Below are positions 16,390 through 24,561 of a stretch of DNA of 48,873 bases, in pieces. The translations under genes and the position numbers were made by a program. Numbering within the stretch: position 1 is the stretch's first letter; the number at the start of each line of letters is the position of its first letter. Under the pieces are notes generated by a model. The model did no database searches and was not told the origin of the DNA. It saw only the letters and a program-made list of their open reading frames with translations. Source of the stretch: Gemmatimonadota bacterium (GTDB lineage Bacteria; Gemmatimonadota; Gemmatimonadetes; Gemmatimonadales; Gemmatimonadaceae). Location: assembly GCA_023249375.1 (NCBI GenBank), contig JAHFCT010000025.1:1-48873 (forward strand), written 5' to 3'.

Positions 16390-17141
16390 CAGAGCACCTT
16401 CGCCTCTTCCTTGAGGAGACGGACGAGTTCGGGGACGGCGTCCTTCCCCTCACCGACGATGCGCCCAGCGGCGCGCTCGGCCGGGAGTTCCATCTTCTCG
16501 AGCTGATACGTGATCGCGCCAAGCTGCGCGGGCTTCACGTCGAGCGGCTTCTTCTTGGCGGCCATGATGCCCTTGAGCGATGGATATCGTGCGCGGGCGA
16601 TGCCCTCGTCGATCGTCACGACGGCCGGCAGCGGACATTCAATCAGCTCATACGCGCCTTCGAGTTCGCGGCGAGCCTTCACGACACCGCCGTCGACGCT
16701 GAGCTGCGAGATGGCCGTGATGATCGGCAAGCCGAGCAGTTCGGCGATGAAGACGCCGGTGGAGCGGTTCTGCGTGTCCACCGCCATGCGCCCGCAGAGA
16801 ATCAGGTCGTAGCCGCCGTCCTTGAGCTCCGCCGCGAGCGCCGTCGCGACGGCGAAGCCGTCGCTCACCGGCGCGTCGTGCTTGAGCTGCACCGCGCGAT
16901 GCGCGCCCATCGACAGCGCCTTGCGCAGCGTCTCCTGCACCACGTCGGGCCCGAGCGAGATCACCGTTACTTCACCGGCGCCCGCCTTCTCCGTGATCTG
17001 AATGGCCACCTCGGCGGCGTAGCCGTCGAAGTCGGACATGTCGTACTTGAGGCCCGCCTCGTCGATGCCCGTGCCCGACGCGGCAATCTTGAAGCGCCCT
17101 TCCATGTCAGGAACGCGCTTGATGCACACGGCCAATTTCAC
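16389..17141 (-). CDS. etfB: Electron transfer flavoprotein beta subunit
   Basis: The beta subunit of ETF (AMP-binding), 250 residues. Signatures include the start 'MKLAVCIKRVPD', 'DFDGYAAEVAIQITEKAGAG', 'DLILCGRMAVDTQNRSTGV', and 'PAVVTIDEGIARARYPSLKGIMAAKKKPL' (partial), which carries the recognition loop whose lysines interact with dehydrogenases. Start GTG 17141 is preceded by GAGGG. It is the first gene of the etfBA pair and is divergent from the SDR gene across a 249-bp gap in which I see no gene. Confidence 0.97.
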   Translation of the reverse strand: MKLAVCIKRVPDMEGRFKIAASGTGIDEAGLKYDMSDFDGYAAEVAIQITEKAGAGEVTVISLGPDVVQETLRKALSMGAHRAVQLKHDAPVSDGFAVATALAAELKDGGYDLILCGRMAVDTQNRSTGVFIAELLGLPIITAISQLSVDGGVVKARRELEGAYELIECPLPAVVTIDEGIARARYPSLKGIMAAKKKPLDVKPAQLGAITYQLEKMELPAERAAGRIVGEGKDAVPELVRLLKEEAKVL

Positions 17142-17390
17142 CGTGAATACCCTCGGTTGGAGTGCACGAGAAAGTTAGTCGCCGGGGCAACGCCCGCCAA
17201 ACGGGCCGGTGTCGGGTAAGCGCCATGCCCTTGCGTGGCGCCCGTGCCGCCGCAAAGCCGCGCACGGGGCGCGAGCGTTGGGTGGCCCGCCGAATCGCAC
17301 CACCCCATCTTAGACCACGATCAATCGCCGTCGGAATCCGGACTCACGATCGCTGATCGTCATCCGTGATCCCTGTCCTCAATCGCTCTT

Positions 17391-18164
17391 ATGCCCCTGG
17401 CACTCATCACCGGCGCCTCCGCCGGCATCGGCCGGTCGTTCGCCGAATCGCTCGCTCGGCGCGGTTACGACCTGATTCTCGTGGCCCGTTCGACCGCGCG
17501 CATCGAGTCGCTCGCGGCTGAGCTCAGCGCCCGTCACGCGATTCGCTGCGAGTGCTGGACGGCGGACCTCGCGTCGGACGCCGGGCGAGAGAATGTGGCG
17601 GCACGCATCAGCGAACTCCCGCGGCTCGATCTGCTGGTGAACAACGCCGGCGGCGCGACCACCGGCAAGCTGCACAAGACGCCGCTCGCACCGCAGATGG
17701 ACATGCTGCGACTGCACGTGCTGGCGCCAATGCGACTGTCCGCCGCCGCGCTGCCCCGCATGATCGAACATTCTTCTGGGGCCATTGTCAACGTCAGTTC
17801 CATTGCCAGCTTCCTCTACGGGCCCGGCAACGTGAACTATTCGGCGACCAAGGCGTACCTCACGTCGTTCTCGCTCGGCCTCGACACCGAGGTGCGCGGC
17901 TACGGCATTCGCGTCCAGGCGCTGTGCCCCGGCTTCACGCACACCGAGATCCACAAGGAAATGCCGCATGTCAAGCAGCAGATTCCCTCGTGGCTCTGGG
18001 GCAGCGCCGAGCGCGTCGTCGAGACCTCGCTGCGGCAGCTCGAGGCCGGCGGCCCGGTGATCTGCATTCCAGGGACGCGCAACAAGATCATGCGGCACGT
18101 GCTGACGCTGATCCCGCACGCGCTGCGACGGCGCCTCGCGGTGCGCAAGAAGGGCAAACGATAG
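17391..18164 (+). CDS. Short-chain dehydrogenase/reductase
   Basis: A 257-residue classical SDR: NAD(P)-binding 'TGASAGIGRSFAESLARRGY', the 'LVNNAGG' motif, catalytic Ser in 'IVNVSSIASF' and the YxxxK pair in 'YSATKAY'. 'GIRVQALCPGFTHTEIHKEM' is the usual PG motif. The basic C-terminal tail (RRRLAVRKKGKR) is longer than usual. The pattern resembles DltE/YqjQ-like oxidoreductases of unknown substrate. It is a single gene, divergent from etfBA. The stop is immediately followed by an 8-bp hairpin. Confidence 0.9.
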   Translation: MPLALITGASAGIGRSFAESLARRGYDLILVARSTARIESLAAELSARHAIRCECWTADLASDAGRENVAARISELPRLDLLVNNAGGATTGKLHKTPLAPQMDMLRLHVLAPMRLSAAALPRMIEHSSGAIVNVSSIASFLYGPGNVNYSATKAYLTSFSLGLDTEVRGYGIRVQALCPGFTHTEIHKEMPHVKQQIPSWLWGSAERVVETSLRQLEAGGPVICIPGTRNKIMRHVLTLIPHALRRRLAVRKKGKR

Positions 18165-18188
18165 ACGGCAGACGCGTTCGTGCCGTCT
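18163..18188 (+). terminator. Hairpin at the SDR stop codon (heptamer-repeat derived)
   Basis: Arms AGACGGCA (18163-18170) and TGCCGTCT (18181-18188) form a perfect 8-bp stem with a 10-base loop starting within the TAG stop. The arms contain units of the GGYAGAN heptamer family. There is no T-run, so termination is plausible but not certain. The convergent M28 gene ends at 18271. Confidence 0.4.
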
Positions 18189-18270
18189 GCCGCCAGTCGT
18201 GCGCTTATCTCCGTCCACCGTCCCAAGTCCGCCGCAATTCGTCTGCTGTGTTCGGGCTCGGGTCCGCCGT

Positions 18271-19941
18271 TTACTTCATCGACTTCTCGCGGATCGCGCG
18301 GAACTCATTGCCCGGCTTCCACTCCGGGTACTTGCTCGCGTTCGCAACGCGATAGCCTATCGCGAAATAGAACTGCAGGTCCTCCGCCGCGCCTGACATA
18401 TCCCATCCCGCCTTGATGTCATCGGACGGCTTGTGATAGTCGTTGGCCACGTACTCGGCGCGTTTCTGCATGCCGTAGTTCGCGTCCTTGCCGATGAACG
18501 TGACGCCCGAGCCCGGATAGAAGGCGGGCACGCCCACCTTGGCGAAGTTGAAATGGTCGGAGCGGTAGTAGTAGCCCTTCTCGGGCTCCGCATCCGGACG
18601 CAGCGTGCGGCCGCCCTGCTCTGCCGCTGCGGCGCGCGCGTAGTCGTCGAGATCCGACGCGCCGTAACCCATCACGACGATATCCGACGTGCGACCCCAG
18701 CTATTGAGGCCGTCCATGTTGATGATGCCGAGCGTCTTCGCAACAGGATACAACGGATTGGTTGCGTAGTATTGGGAGCCGAGGAGCCCCTGCTCTTCCG
18801 ATGTGACCGAGAGGAAGAGAATGGTGCGTTTGGGCGCGGGCTTCGCGGTGATGAACGCCTTGGCGAGCGTCAGCAGTCCCGCGGTGCCGCTCGCGTTGTC
18901 GGAGGCGCCATTGTAAATGGAATCGCCGTTCACGGTCGTGCCGACGCCGAAGTGGTCCCAGTGCGCGTTGTAGACCACGTACTCGTTCTTCAGCGACGGA
19001 TCGCTGCCCTCGAGCTTGGCGATCATGTTGCGCGAATCGACCGTGCGCAGCGTGTTCTGCAGCGCAACGCTTGCCGTCACGCCCAGCGGCACCGGCTTGA
19101 ACTCCTTGGCCGCCGCCTTCGCCTTCAGCGTGTCGAAGTCCTGGCCAGCCATCTTGAACAGCGCCTTCGCGCGGTCGAGCGTGATCCAGCCTTCGATGTC
19201 GCTGCGCGCCATGTTCTTGTCGGGCGTCACGAGGTCGAACTGCTCGGCCGTCTTCCCCTGCACGACGGTGAACGGATAGCCCGCTTCCTTCGTCTCGTGG
19301 ACGATAAGCACGCCGGCCGCCTTGTGCTTCATGCCCTGCTCGTACTTGTACGTCCAGCGGCCGTAGTACGTCATGCGTGGGCCGCCGAAGATCGCCGTGT
19401 CGGCCACGGGCGGATCGTTGACGAGCACCACCATCGTTTTGCCCGTGAGATCCGCACCCTTGAAGTCGTCCCAGCCGAACTCCGGCGCCTCAACGCCGTA
19501 ACCCACGAAGACGAGTTCCGAGTTCTTGAGTGCGGCGGTGGGCGACACGTGCTTGGTCCAGATGACGAAATCGTCGCGCCACTTCAGCGCTGACTTTGTG
19601 CCGCCCTTGGCGAACGTCAGCGTCGGCGTATTGCTGACCGTGATGCCGACGAGCGGCACCTTCTGCATGAACGTGCCGTCCGGATTGCCGGGTTTGAGCC
19701 CCATGGCCTTGAACTGCGACTCGAGATACGCGGCCGTCCGTTCTTCGCCCAGCGTGCCCGGCCCACGACCGAGCAACGAGTCCGACGCGAGTACGCGGAT
19801 GTGCCCCATCAGCGTCGCGGTATCGATGGCGGCGACCGCCTCCGCCGGAACGGGCGCCCTGGTGGAATCAGTGTTGCCCGCGCACGCGCCCGCGAGCGCT
19901 GCCGCGAGGGCGAGACCAAACGTGCGATTACTCTGAGTCAT
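18271..19941 (-). CDS. M28 family metallopeptidase, lipoprotein
   Basis: A zinc aminopeptidase-type exopeptidase of 556 residues. The N-terminal lipobox 'LAGAC' (Cys20) predicts lipid anchoring. A PA-like insert (around residues 140-260) precedes the catalytic domain. Co-catalytic zinc ligands are visible in 'YNAHWDHFG', 'NGASDNASGTAGLL', 'SVTSEEQGLLGSQYY', 'NMDGLNSWG' and 'YRSDHFNFAKVGVPAFY'. It probably degrades peptides outside the inner membrane. GAGAGG upstream of ATG 19941 supports the start. It follows the AGMO-like gene by 72 bases, half of which is a heptamer repeat. Confidence 0.93.
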   Translation of the reverse strand: MTQSNRTFGLALAAALAGACAGNTDSTRAPVPAEAVAAIDTATLMGHIRVLASDSLLGRGPGTLGEERTAAYLESQFKAMGLKPGNPDGTFMQKVPLVGITVSNTPTLTFAKGGTKSALKWRDDFVIWTKHVSPTAALKNSELVFVGYGVEAPEFGWDDFKGADLTGKTMVVLVNDPPVADTAIFGGPRMTYYGRWTYKYEQGMKHKAAGVLIVHETKEAGYPFTVVQGKTAEQFDLVTPDKNMARSDIEGWITLDRAKALFKMAGQDFDTLKAKAAAKEFKPVPLGVTASVALQNTLRTVDSRNMIAKLEGSDPSLKNEYVVYNAHWDHFGVGTTVNGDSIYNGASDNASGTAGLLTLAKAFITAKPAPKRTILFLSVTSEEQGLLGSQYYATNPLYPVAKTLGIINMDGLNSWGRTSDIVVMGYGASDLDDYARAAAAEQGGRTLRPDAEPEKGYYYRSDHFNFAKVGVPAFYPGSGVTFIGKDANYGMQKRAEYVANDYHKPSDDIKAGWDMSGAAEDLQFYFAIGYRVANASKYPEWKPGNEFRAIREKSMK

Positions 19942-19979
19942 GTGAAGCGAACCTCTCGGAAATCAAGGAATGGCGCGCA

Positions 19980-20015
19980 CTACCATCTACCATCTACACT
20001 CTACCCTCTGCCCCT
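19980..20015 (-). repeat. Heptamer repeat after the AGMO-like stop codon
   Basis: On the coding (minus) strand five consecutive units GGCAGAG, GGTAGAG, TGTAGAT, GGTAGAT, GGTAG follow the TAG stop of the AGMO-like gene directly. This is the cleanest copy of the repeat in the window. Confidence 0.75.
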
Positions 20016-21324
20016 ACTGCATCACCGGCGCCGGCGTGTTCTCCGTCAGGTACCGCCGATGCGGAATGAACCACGCGAGTGACGCCACCACCGCAATCGC
20101 GGTGAGCACCGCAAACCATCCCGGCAACAGCTGGGTGCGCCAGAGCACCGCCGTTACCGCGCCGAGCACGACAAGCCGCGACGTCTCCAGCGGAGACGCC
20201 CACCGCTCCGCTTCGAACATACCGCCAATCGACGTCAGCGAGATGGCGACGTAGAACCCGCCGCCGGCGAGCTGCGCCAGCGGCAATCGCGTCGCGCCCA
20301 TCAAGAGGATGAACGTGGCCATCAGCGCGCACGTGAAGTGGAACATCCCGTACCACGCGAGCGAGCCCGGAATCTTCGGGTCGTAGCGTTCAAATGTCGC
20401 GGTGCTCACCTCGGTGGGCCGCACGCGGCCGCCCAGCCGCTCCGGCCGCCATCCCGGCGGGCCGAACACGTACATCGAGCGCTCGCGCCACGACTCGGCC
20501 GCCCATACCGAGCGCATGATCTCCCAGAAGACGTGCACGTTGGCCCACAGCGGATTCCAGCTGCGCAGGGGATGTGTGAGGCCATACACCGGTTCTTCTT
20601 CTTCGACAACGAACGTGCCAAACAGCCGGTCCCACGTGATGAAGACGCCGGCGTAGTTCCTGTCCTGATACTTGGGGTTCACGCCATGGTGCACGCGATG
20701 GTGCGATGGCGTGTTCAGCACATACTCGGCCACGCGCCCCAGCTTGCCCACGGCGCGCGTGTGAATCCAGAACTGGTAGACGAGGTTCAGCGCGTTGCAC
20801 GCGACGAACATGCGCCACGGCATCCCGAGCACCGCGAGCGGCGCGTAGAAGATCCACGAGAGCAGGCCGTGCAGCGAACTCTGCCGCAACGCGACGGCGA
20901 GATTGTACTCCTCGCTCGAATGATGCACCACGTGCCCGGCCCAGAGCACGTTGATCTCGTGCGCGTAGCGATGGCTGAAGTAATACGCGATGTCGACGAG
21001 GACAAACGCGACGACCCAGCTCGCGAGTTCCGCACCGTGCACGCCAAACCACGGAACGCCGGCGGTCGCGAAGAAGGGCTGCCCTTCGGGCCACGCAGGA
21101 ATCGCGAGCCATCCCTGCACCGTCCACCGCTCGCCAATCCAGATGAAGATCCCGATCGAGAAGAGCTTGGTGAACACGCCGCTGATCTGCGACAGGATGC
21201 CGCAGCTCAGGTCGGAGATCGAGTCATTGAGCCGCAGCAGGTGCTTGCCGCTCCACGCCGAATAGCCGAGCTCGAGACCGATCAGCAGGAAGAAGAACGG
21301 GATGGAAAGGAGGATTATCCCCAT
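20014..21324 (-). CDS. Alkylglycerol monooxygenase-like fatty acid hydroxylase
   Basis: A 436-residue multi-pass membrane di-iron protein of the fatty acid hydroxylase/sterol desaturase superfamily. The eight-histidine pattern is present: 'HRYAH', 'HVVHHS', 'LHG' and 'SHHRVHH'. The sequence around the third box ('[18 protein letters not shown]', '[13 protein letters not shown]', '[13 protein letters not shown]', 'FGPPGW') is much closer to animal alkylglycerol monooxygenase (TMEM195) than to sterol desaturases. The length also matches. That enzyme cleaves ether lipids using tetrahydrobiopterin. Start ATG 21324 has GGAGGGGGAGAG just upstream, supplied by a heptamer repeat. Flanked by gcdH-like and M28 genes. 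Confidence 0.88.
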   Translation of the reverse strand: MGIILLSIPFFFLLIGLELGYSAWSGKHLLRLNDSISDLSCGILSQISGVFTKLFSIGIFIWIGERWTVQGWLAIPAWPEGQPFFATAGVPWFGVHGAELASWVVAFVLVDIAYYFSHRYAHEINVLWAGHVVHHSSEEYNLAVALRQSSLHGLLSWIFYAPLAVLGMPWRMFVACNALNLVYQFWIHTRAVGKLGRVAEYVLNTPSHHRVHHGVNPKYQDRNYAGVFITWDRLFGTFVVEEEEPVYGLTHPLRSWNPLWANVHVFWEIMRSVWAAESWRERSMYVFGPPGWRPERLGGRVRPTEVSTATFERYDPKIPGSLAWYGMFHFTCALMATFILLMGATRLPLAQLAGGGFYVAISLTSIGGMFEAERWASPLETSRLVVLGAVTAVLWRTQLLPGWFAVLTAIAVVASLAWFIPHRRYLTENTPAPVMQ

Positions 21325-21328
21325 CGCA

Positions 21329-21371
21329 CTCTCCCCCTCCCTCTGCCATCTACCATCTCCCCTCTACCATC
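21329..21371 (-). repeat. Heptamer repeat between the gcdH-like and AGMO-like genes
   Basis: On the minus strand the whole gap from the gcdH-like TGA to the next ATG is repeat: GGTAGAG, GGGAGAT, GGTAGAT, GGCAGAG, then a purine-rich end. That end serves as the ribosome binding site of the AGMO-like gene. Confidence 0.7.
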
Positions 21372-22590
21372 AGCCGTTGAAAGCATTGAAGCCCGTCTCC
21401 GCCATCCCGATCACGAGCGAATGCACATCATGCGTCCCCTCATACGTGTACACGCTCTCGAGATTCGCCATGTGCCGCATCGAGTGGTACTCGGCGAGGA
21501 TGCCGTTGGCGCCGAGCAGGCGGCGCGCTTCGCGCGCAATGTCGGTAGCAACGTTGACGTTGTTGCGCTTGGCGAGGCTTACCTGCTGCGGCGTGAACGT
21601 ACCCGCGTCCTTCATGCGGCCGAGGTGCAGCGCGAGCAGCTGTCCCTTGACGATTTCGGTGAGCATGTCGGCGAGGCGCACCTGCTGAATCTGGAATCCG
21701 CCAATCGGCCGGCCGAACATCACGCGCGTCTTCGCGTAGCTCAGCGCTTCTTCGTAGCAGGCGATCGCCGCGCCTATCGCGCCCCATGCAATGCCGTAGC
21801 GCGCCTGCGTCAGGCACATCAGCGGGCTCTTGAGGCCGCCCGACTTCGGCAGGATGGCATCCGCGGGCAGGTGCACGTCGTCGAACACCAACTCGCTCGT
21901 CATCGACGCGCGAAGCGAGAGCTTGCCCTTGGTCTCCTTGATCCCGTAGCCCTTGGTGCCGGTCGGCACGAGGAAGCCGCGCACGCTGTGGCCGTCATCG
22001 TCGCCGTCGTCGGTCTTCGCCCACACCACGCCGACGTGCGACAGCGAGCCGTTGGTGATCCACATCTTCGCGCCGTTAATGACCCACGTGCCGTCCTTCT
22101 GTTGTCGGGCGCGCGTGATCATGCCGGCAGGATTCGAGCCGTAGTCGGGCTCGGTGAGGCCAAAGCAGCCGATCGCCTCGCCGGTGGCCATCTTGGGCAG
22201 CCATCGCTTCTTCTGCTCGTCGCTGCCAAACGTGAAGATCGGGTACATCACCAGCGCGCCCTGCACCGACGAGAACGAGCGGATGCCCGAATCGCCGCGC
22301 TCGAGTTCCTGGTTGATGATGCCGTACGCGACGTTGCTCAGCCCTGCGCAGCCGTATTCCTCGGGGAGATTCGCGCCGAAGTAGCCCTGCAATCCCATCT
22401 CCGAGATGAGCTCCGTGGGGAAGCGGCCATCGATGTAACACTGACCGATGATCGGGATCACCTTCTCGTCGACAAAAGCGCGCACCGAGTCGCGGATGGC
22501 GCGTTCTTCTTCGGTGAGGGCGGCGTCGATGTTGTAGAGGTCGCCGGCGCGGGGCTTGAGGGCGGGCGAGCCGAGGAGGGAGTCAGTCAT
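21370..22590 (-). CDS. Acyl-CoA dehydrogenase, glutaryl-CoA dehydrogenase-like
   Basis: A 406-residue flavoprotein that oxidises an acyl-CoA and passes electrons to ETF. 'FSSVQGALVMYPIFTFGSDE' (SVQ...VM.PI with the downstream GSDEQ), 'GCFGLTEPDYGSNP' and the C-terminal catalytic glutamate in 'VYTYEGTHDVHSLVIG' are closest to glutaryl-CoA dehydrogenase (decarboxylating, lysine/tryptophan degradation). A non-decarboxylating relative is possible. etfAB and an ETF:quinone oxidoreductase candidate lie about 4-5 kb away on the same strand. ATG 22590 gives a standard N-terminus. Confidence 0.88.
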   Translation of the reverse strand: MTDSLLGSPALKPRAGDLYNIDAALTEEERAIRDSVRAFVDEKVIPIIGQCYIDGRFPTELISEMGLQGYFGANLPEEYGCAGLSNVAYGIINQELERGDSGIRSFSSVQGALVMYPIFTFGSDEQKKRWLPKMATGEAIGCFGLTEPDYGSNPAGMITRARQQKDGTWVINGAKMWITNGSLSHVGVVWAKTDDGDDDGHSVRGFLVPTGTKGYGIKETKGKLSLRASMTSELVFDDVHLPADAILPKSGGLKSPLMCLTQARYGIAWGAIGAAIACYEEALSYAKTRVMFGRPIGGFQIQQVRLADMLTEIVKGQLLALHLGRMKDAGTFTPQQVSLAKRNNVNVATDIAREARRLLGANGILAEYHSMRHMANLESVYTYEGTHDVHSLVIGMAETGFNAFNG

Positions 22591-22798
22591 CGTGAGACCG
22601 AAGGTTCGAGTGAGGAATGGCCTCCCAATCTAACCAATTCCGGCGCGCTTCCACGTGAGGGCGCGCCGCCGTAATTGGGCCTCCGCGCAGGACGGTTCGC
22701 CCGGGCGCGGCCCGCGCGTCCTGGTGCCGGTCGTTGTTGCGCGGTCGACCAGGATGTCGCACGTTCGAATTGGCCCCTCGCCTCTGACCGGAGGTCTT

Positions 22799-23236
22799 AT
22801 GAGGTGGTTCAGTGCGCTCGTGCTCCTCGGTATTGTCGACGCGGCCGGCATCATCGGCGCCGGATTGATGGCCAGCAAGTTGGCCGACCGCCCGCTGCCA
22901 GGGTTCGCGAAGTCGGTGATCGGTGTGCTCTCCGGCGTTGTCGCGGAACTGGTGCGTGTCGGGCTCGCCTTTGGGGTGATGTCACTCGTCTACGCAAGCA
23001 CGGAAGTGCCAGACGGCATCGTGCCGTGGCTCGCCGGCTTTCGCATCGTAGGCATTCCCATTCTGGTGGGCATCGGCTTCATGGCTGGGTCCGCCGCCGG
23101 CCCGCAGGCCGTAAGCGGCAGCGGCAGCGGAGAGACGGTAACCGACGAGGTCCACGATCCGTCGGAGGCGCTGGCGGCCGACGCCGAGCCGGCGGCCGCT
23201 TCCCATGAAGGCCCGTCGACGGACGCTCGCGAGTAG
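22799..23236 (+). CDS. Small hypothetical membrane protein
   Basis: A 145-residue protein with about three hydrophobic helices (residues 4-25, 37-62, 78-100) and a hydrophilic acidic C-terminal tail. ATG 22799 is preceded by GGAGG four bases upstream, which fixes this start over the open frame from 22655. No family recognised. It is divergent from the gcdH-like gene and convergent with the nrfD-like operon, with a hairpin terminator between. Confidence 0.6.
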   Translation: MRWFSALVLLGIVDAAGIIGAGLMASKLADRPLPGFAKSVIGVLSGVVAELVRVGLAFGVMSLVYASTEVPDGIVPWLAGFRIVGIPILVGIGFMAGSAAGPQAVSGSGSGETVTDEVHDPSEALAADAEPAAASHEGPSTDARE

Positions 23237-23309
23237 TCGTCACGCCCAGGTGGCATGCAACGCGTCGGGCGTTCGTCACCGCCGCGGCCATCCGCGACTT
23301 GGAGAGCCC

Positions 23310-23333
23310 CACGCCGCGGTCGGCCGCGGCGTG
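23310..23333. terminator. Bidirectional hairpin between convergent genes
   Basis: A perfect 10-bp stem CACGCCGCGG (23310-23319) / CCGCGGCGTG (23324-23333) with a TCGG loop, placed between the small membrane protein gene and the end of the NrfD-like gene. There is no U-run, but position and stability favour termination of one or both. Confidence 0.65.
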
Positions 23334-23335
23334 CC

Positions 23336-24559
23336 CTACGCGTGCGCGGGCCCCTGCTCCCGTTCAAACAGAATCACCACCGACACCTTCACCATCAGCG
23401 TGAACAGCAGGAAGCCGATGCCGAATACACCCGCCGCGATACGCAGCTCCGTCGCGCTCGGCACATACTCGTACACCTGGCCCAGCTGGTCCGGCGTGAA
23501 GCCCGGAATGATCAGCGCGATCCCCTTCTCGATGTACACCGACATGTAGATCAGCACGCAGCCGATGTTCATCGTCAGCGGCATGCGGCGCGTCTTCGGG
23601 ATGAGGAAGAGCAGGAACGAGACGACCGCGAAAATCAGCGACATCCACGCGTAGAGCGCTATCGGCGATGGCTTGCCGTGCAGGCCCGCAAACAGGTACT
23701 GGTAGTGCACGAGGTGATGCGTGTTGGAGTAGTACTCCTTGAACACCTCGGCGCCGAACAGGAACAGATTGAAGCCCATGGCATACGACATGAGCTCGGC
23801 CACCTTGTGAATGGCCTCGTCCTTGATCTCGAACGCGCTCACCTTGCGCAGGATCTGGAACAGGATGAGCAGCAGCGCGGGCCCCGAGCAGAACGCCGAC
23901 GCGATGAAGCGCGGTGCGAGAATCGCACTGTTCCAGTACGGGCGGCTCGCCATGCCGTTGTAGAGGAAGGCCGTCACGGTGTGAATGCTGATCGCCATCG
24001 GGATCGAGAAGATCACCAGCGGCACCACGATCTTGTGGTTGTAGTGAATCCCGTAATACGCGCAGTACACCAGGTAGCTGGCGACCGAGAGGTTCACGAG
24101 CAGATAGATGTTCAGCACCAGCGAATCCCAGGCCATGATCGAACTGGGCAGGTTCATGTGCCCGAGGCCGGGAATCAGGTGCCAAAACCGCTCGGGGTGT
24201 CCCATGTCCACCATGACGAACAGCAGGCACATCACGATCGACGCGACCGCGAGCATCTCGCCGAAGAGCGCCACTTCCTTGATCGGCTTCCAGTCGTAGA
24301 CGTACGCGGGGATCACCAGCAGCACCGCCGCCGCCGCCACGCCGACGAGGAAGGTGAAGTTGCCGATATAGAAGCCCCACGACACCGAGTCGCGCATGTG
24401 CGTGACGATCAGGCCGTGCTCGAACTGCTGCGCATAGGCAAACAGCCCTTGCACGATGCAGAACGCCAGCAGGCCAAGCCACGCGTAGTAGAGCTTGTTC
24501 CCGCCGAGGAACGCCATGCGTGCCGTTCCGGTCACGAAGTTGCTGACTTTCCGGAGCAT
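23336..24559 (-). CDS. nrfD: NrfD/PsrC-like integral membrane quinone-interacting subunit
   Basis: A 407-residue polytopic protein with about ten transmembrane helices, matching the NrfD/PsrC/HmcC/DsrP family that exchanges electrons or protons with (mena)quinone. Indicators are 'YIGNFTFLVGVAAAAVLLVI', 'MVDMGHPERFWHLIPGLGH', 'MAWDSLVLNIYLL' and 'YNGMASRPYWNSAI'. ATG 24559 follows the Fe-S gene's TAA by two bases; the longer frame up to 24760 would overlap that gene. It is the third gene of a cytochrome/Fe-S/NrfD operon. Confidence 0.92.
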   Translation of the reverse strand: MLRKVSNFVTGTARMAFLGGNKLYYAWLGLLAFCIVQGLFAYAQQFEHGLIVTHMRDSVSWGFYIGNFTFLVGVAAAAVLLVIPAYVYDWKPIKEVALFGEMLAVASIVMCLLFVMVDMGHPERFWHLIPGLGHMNLPSSIMAWDSLVLNIYLLVNLSVASYLVYCAYYGIHYNHKIVVPLVIFSIPMAISIHTVTAFLYNGMASRPYWNSAILAPRFIASAFCSGPALLLILFQILRKVSAFEIKDEAIHKVAELMSYAMGFNLFLFGAEVFKEYYSNTHHLVHYQYLFAGLHGKPSPIALYAWMSLIFAVVSFLLFLIPKTRRMPLTMNIGCVLIYMSVYIEKGIALIIPGFTPDQLGQVYEYVPSATELRIAAGVFGIGFLLFTLMVKVSVVILFEREQGPAHA

Positions 24560-24561
24560 GG

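Noticed and set aside
17391-18164. SDR as the sepiapterin reductase of a BH4 pathway
   Set aside because: Nothing beyond the general SDR motifs supports it, and its basic C-terminus and spacing fit other SDR groups better.
20338-22674. 778-residue plus-strand open frame
   Set aside because: It is antisense to the AGMO-like and acyl-CoA dehydrogenase genes, whose conserved motifs span the region.
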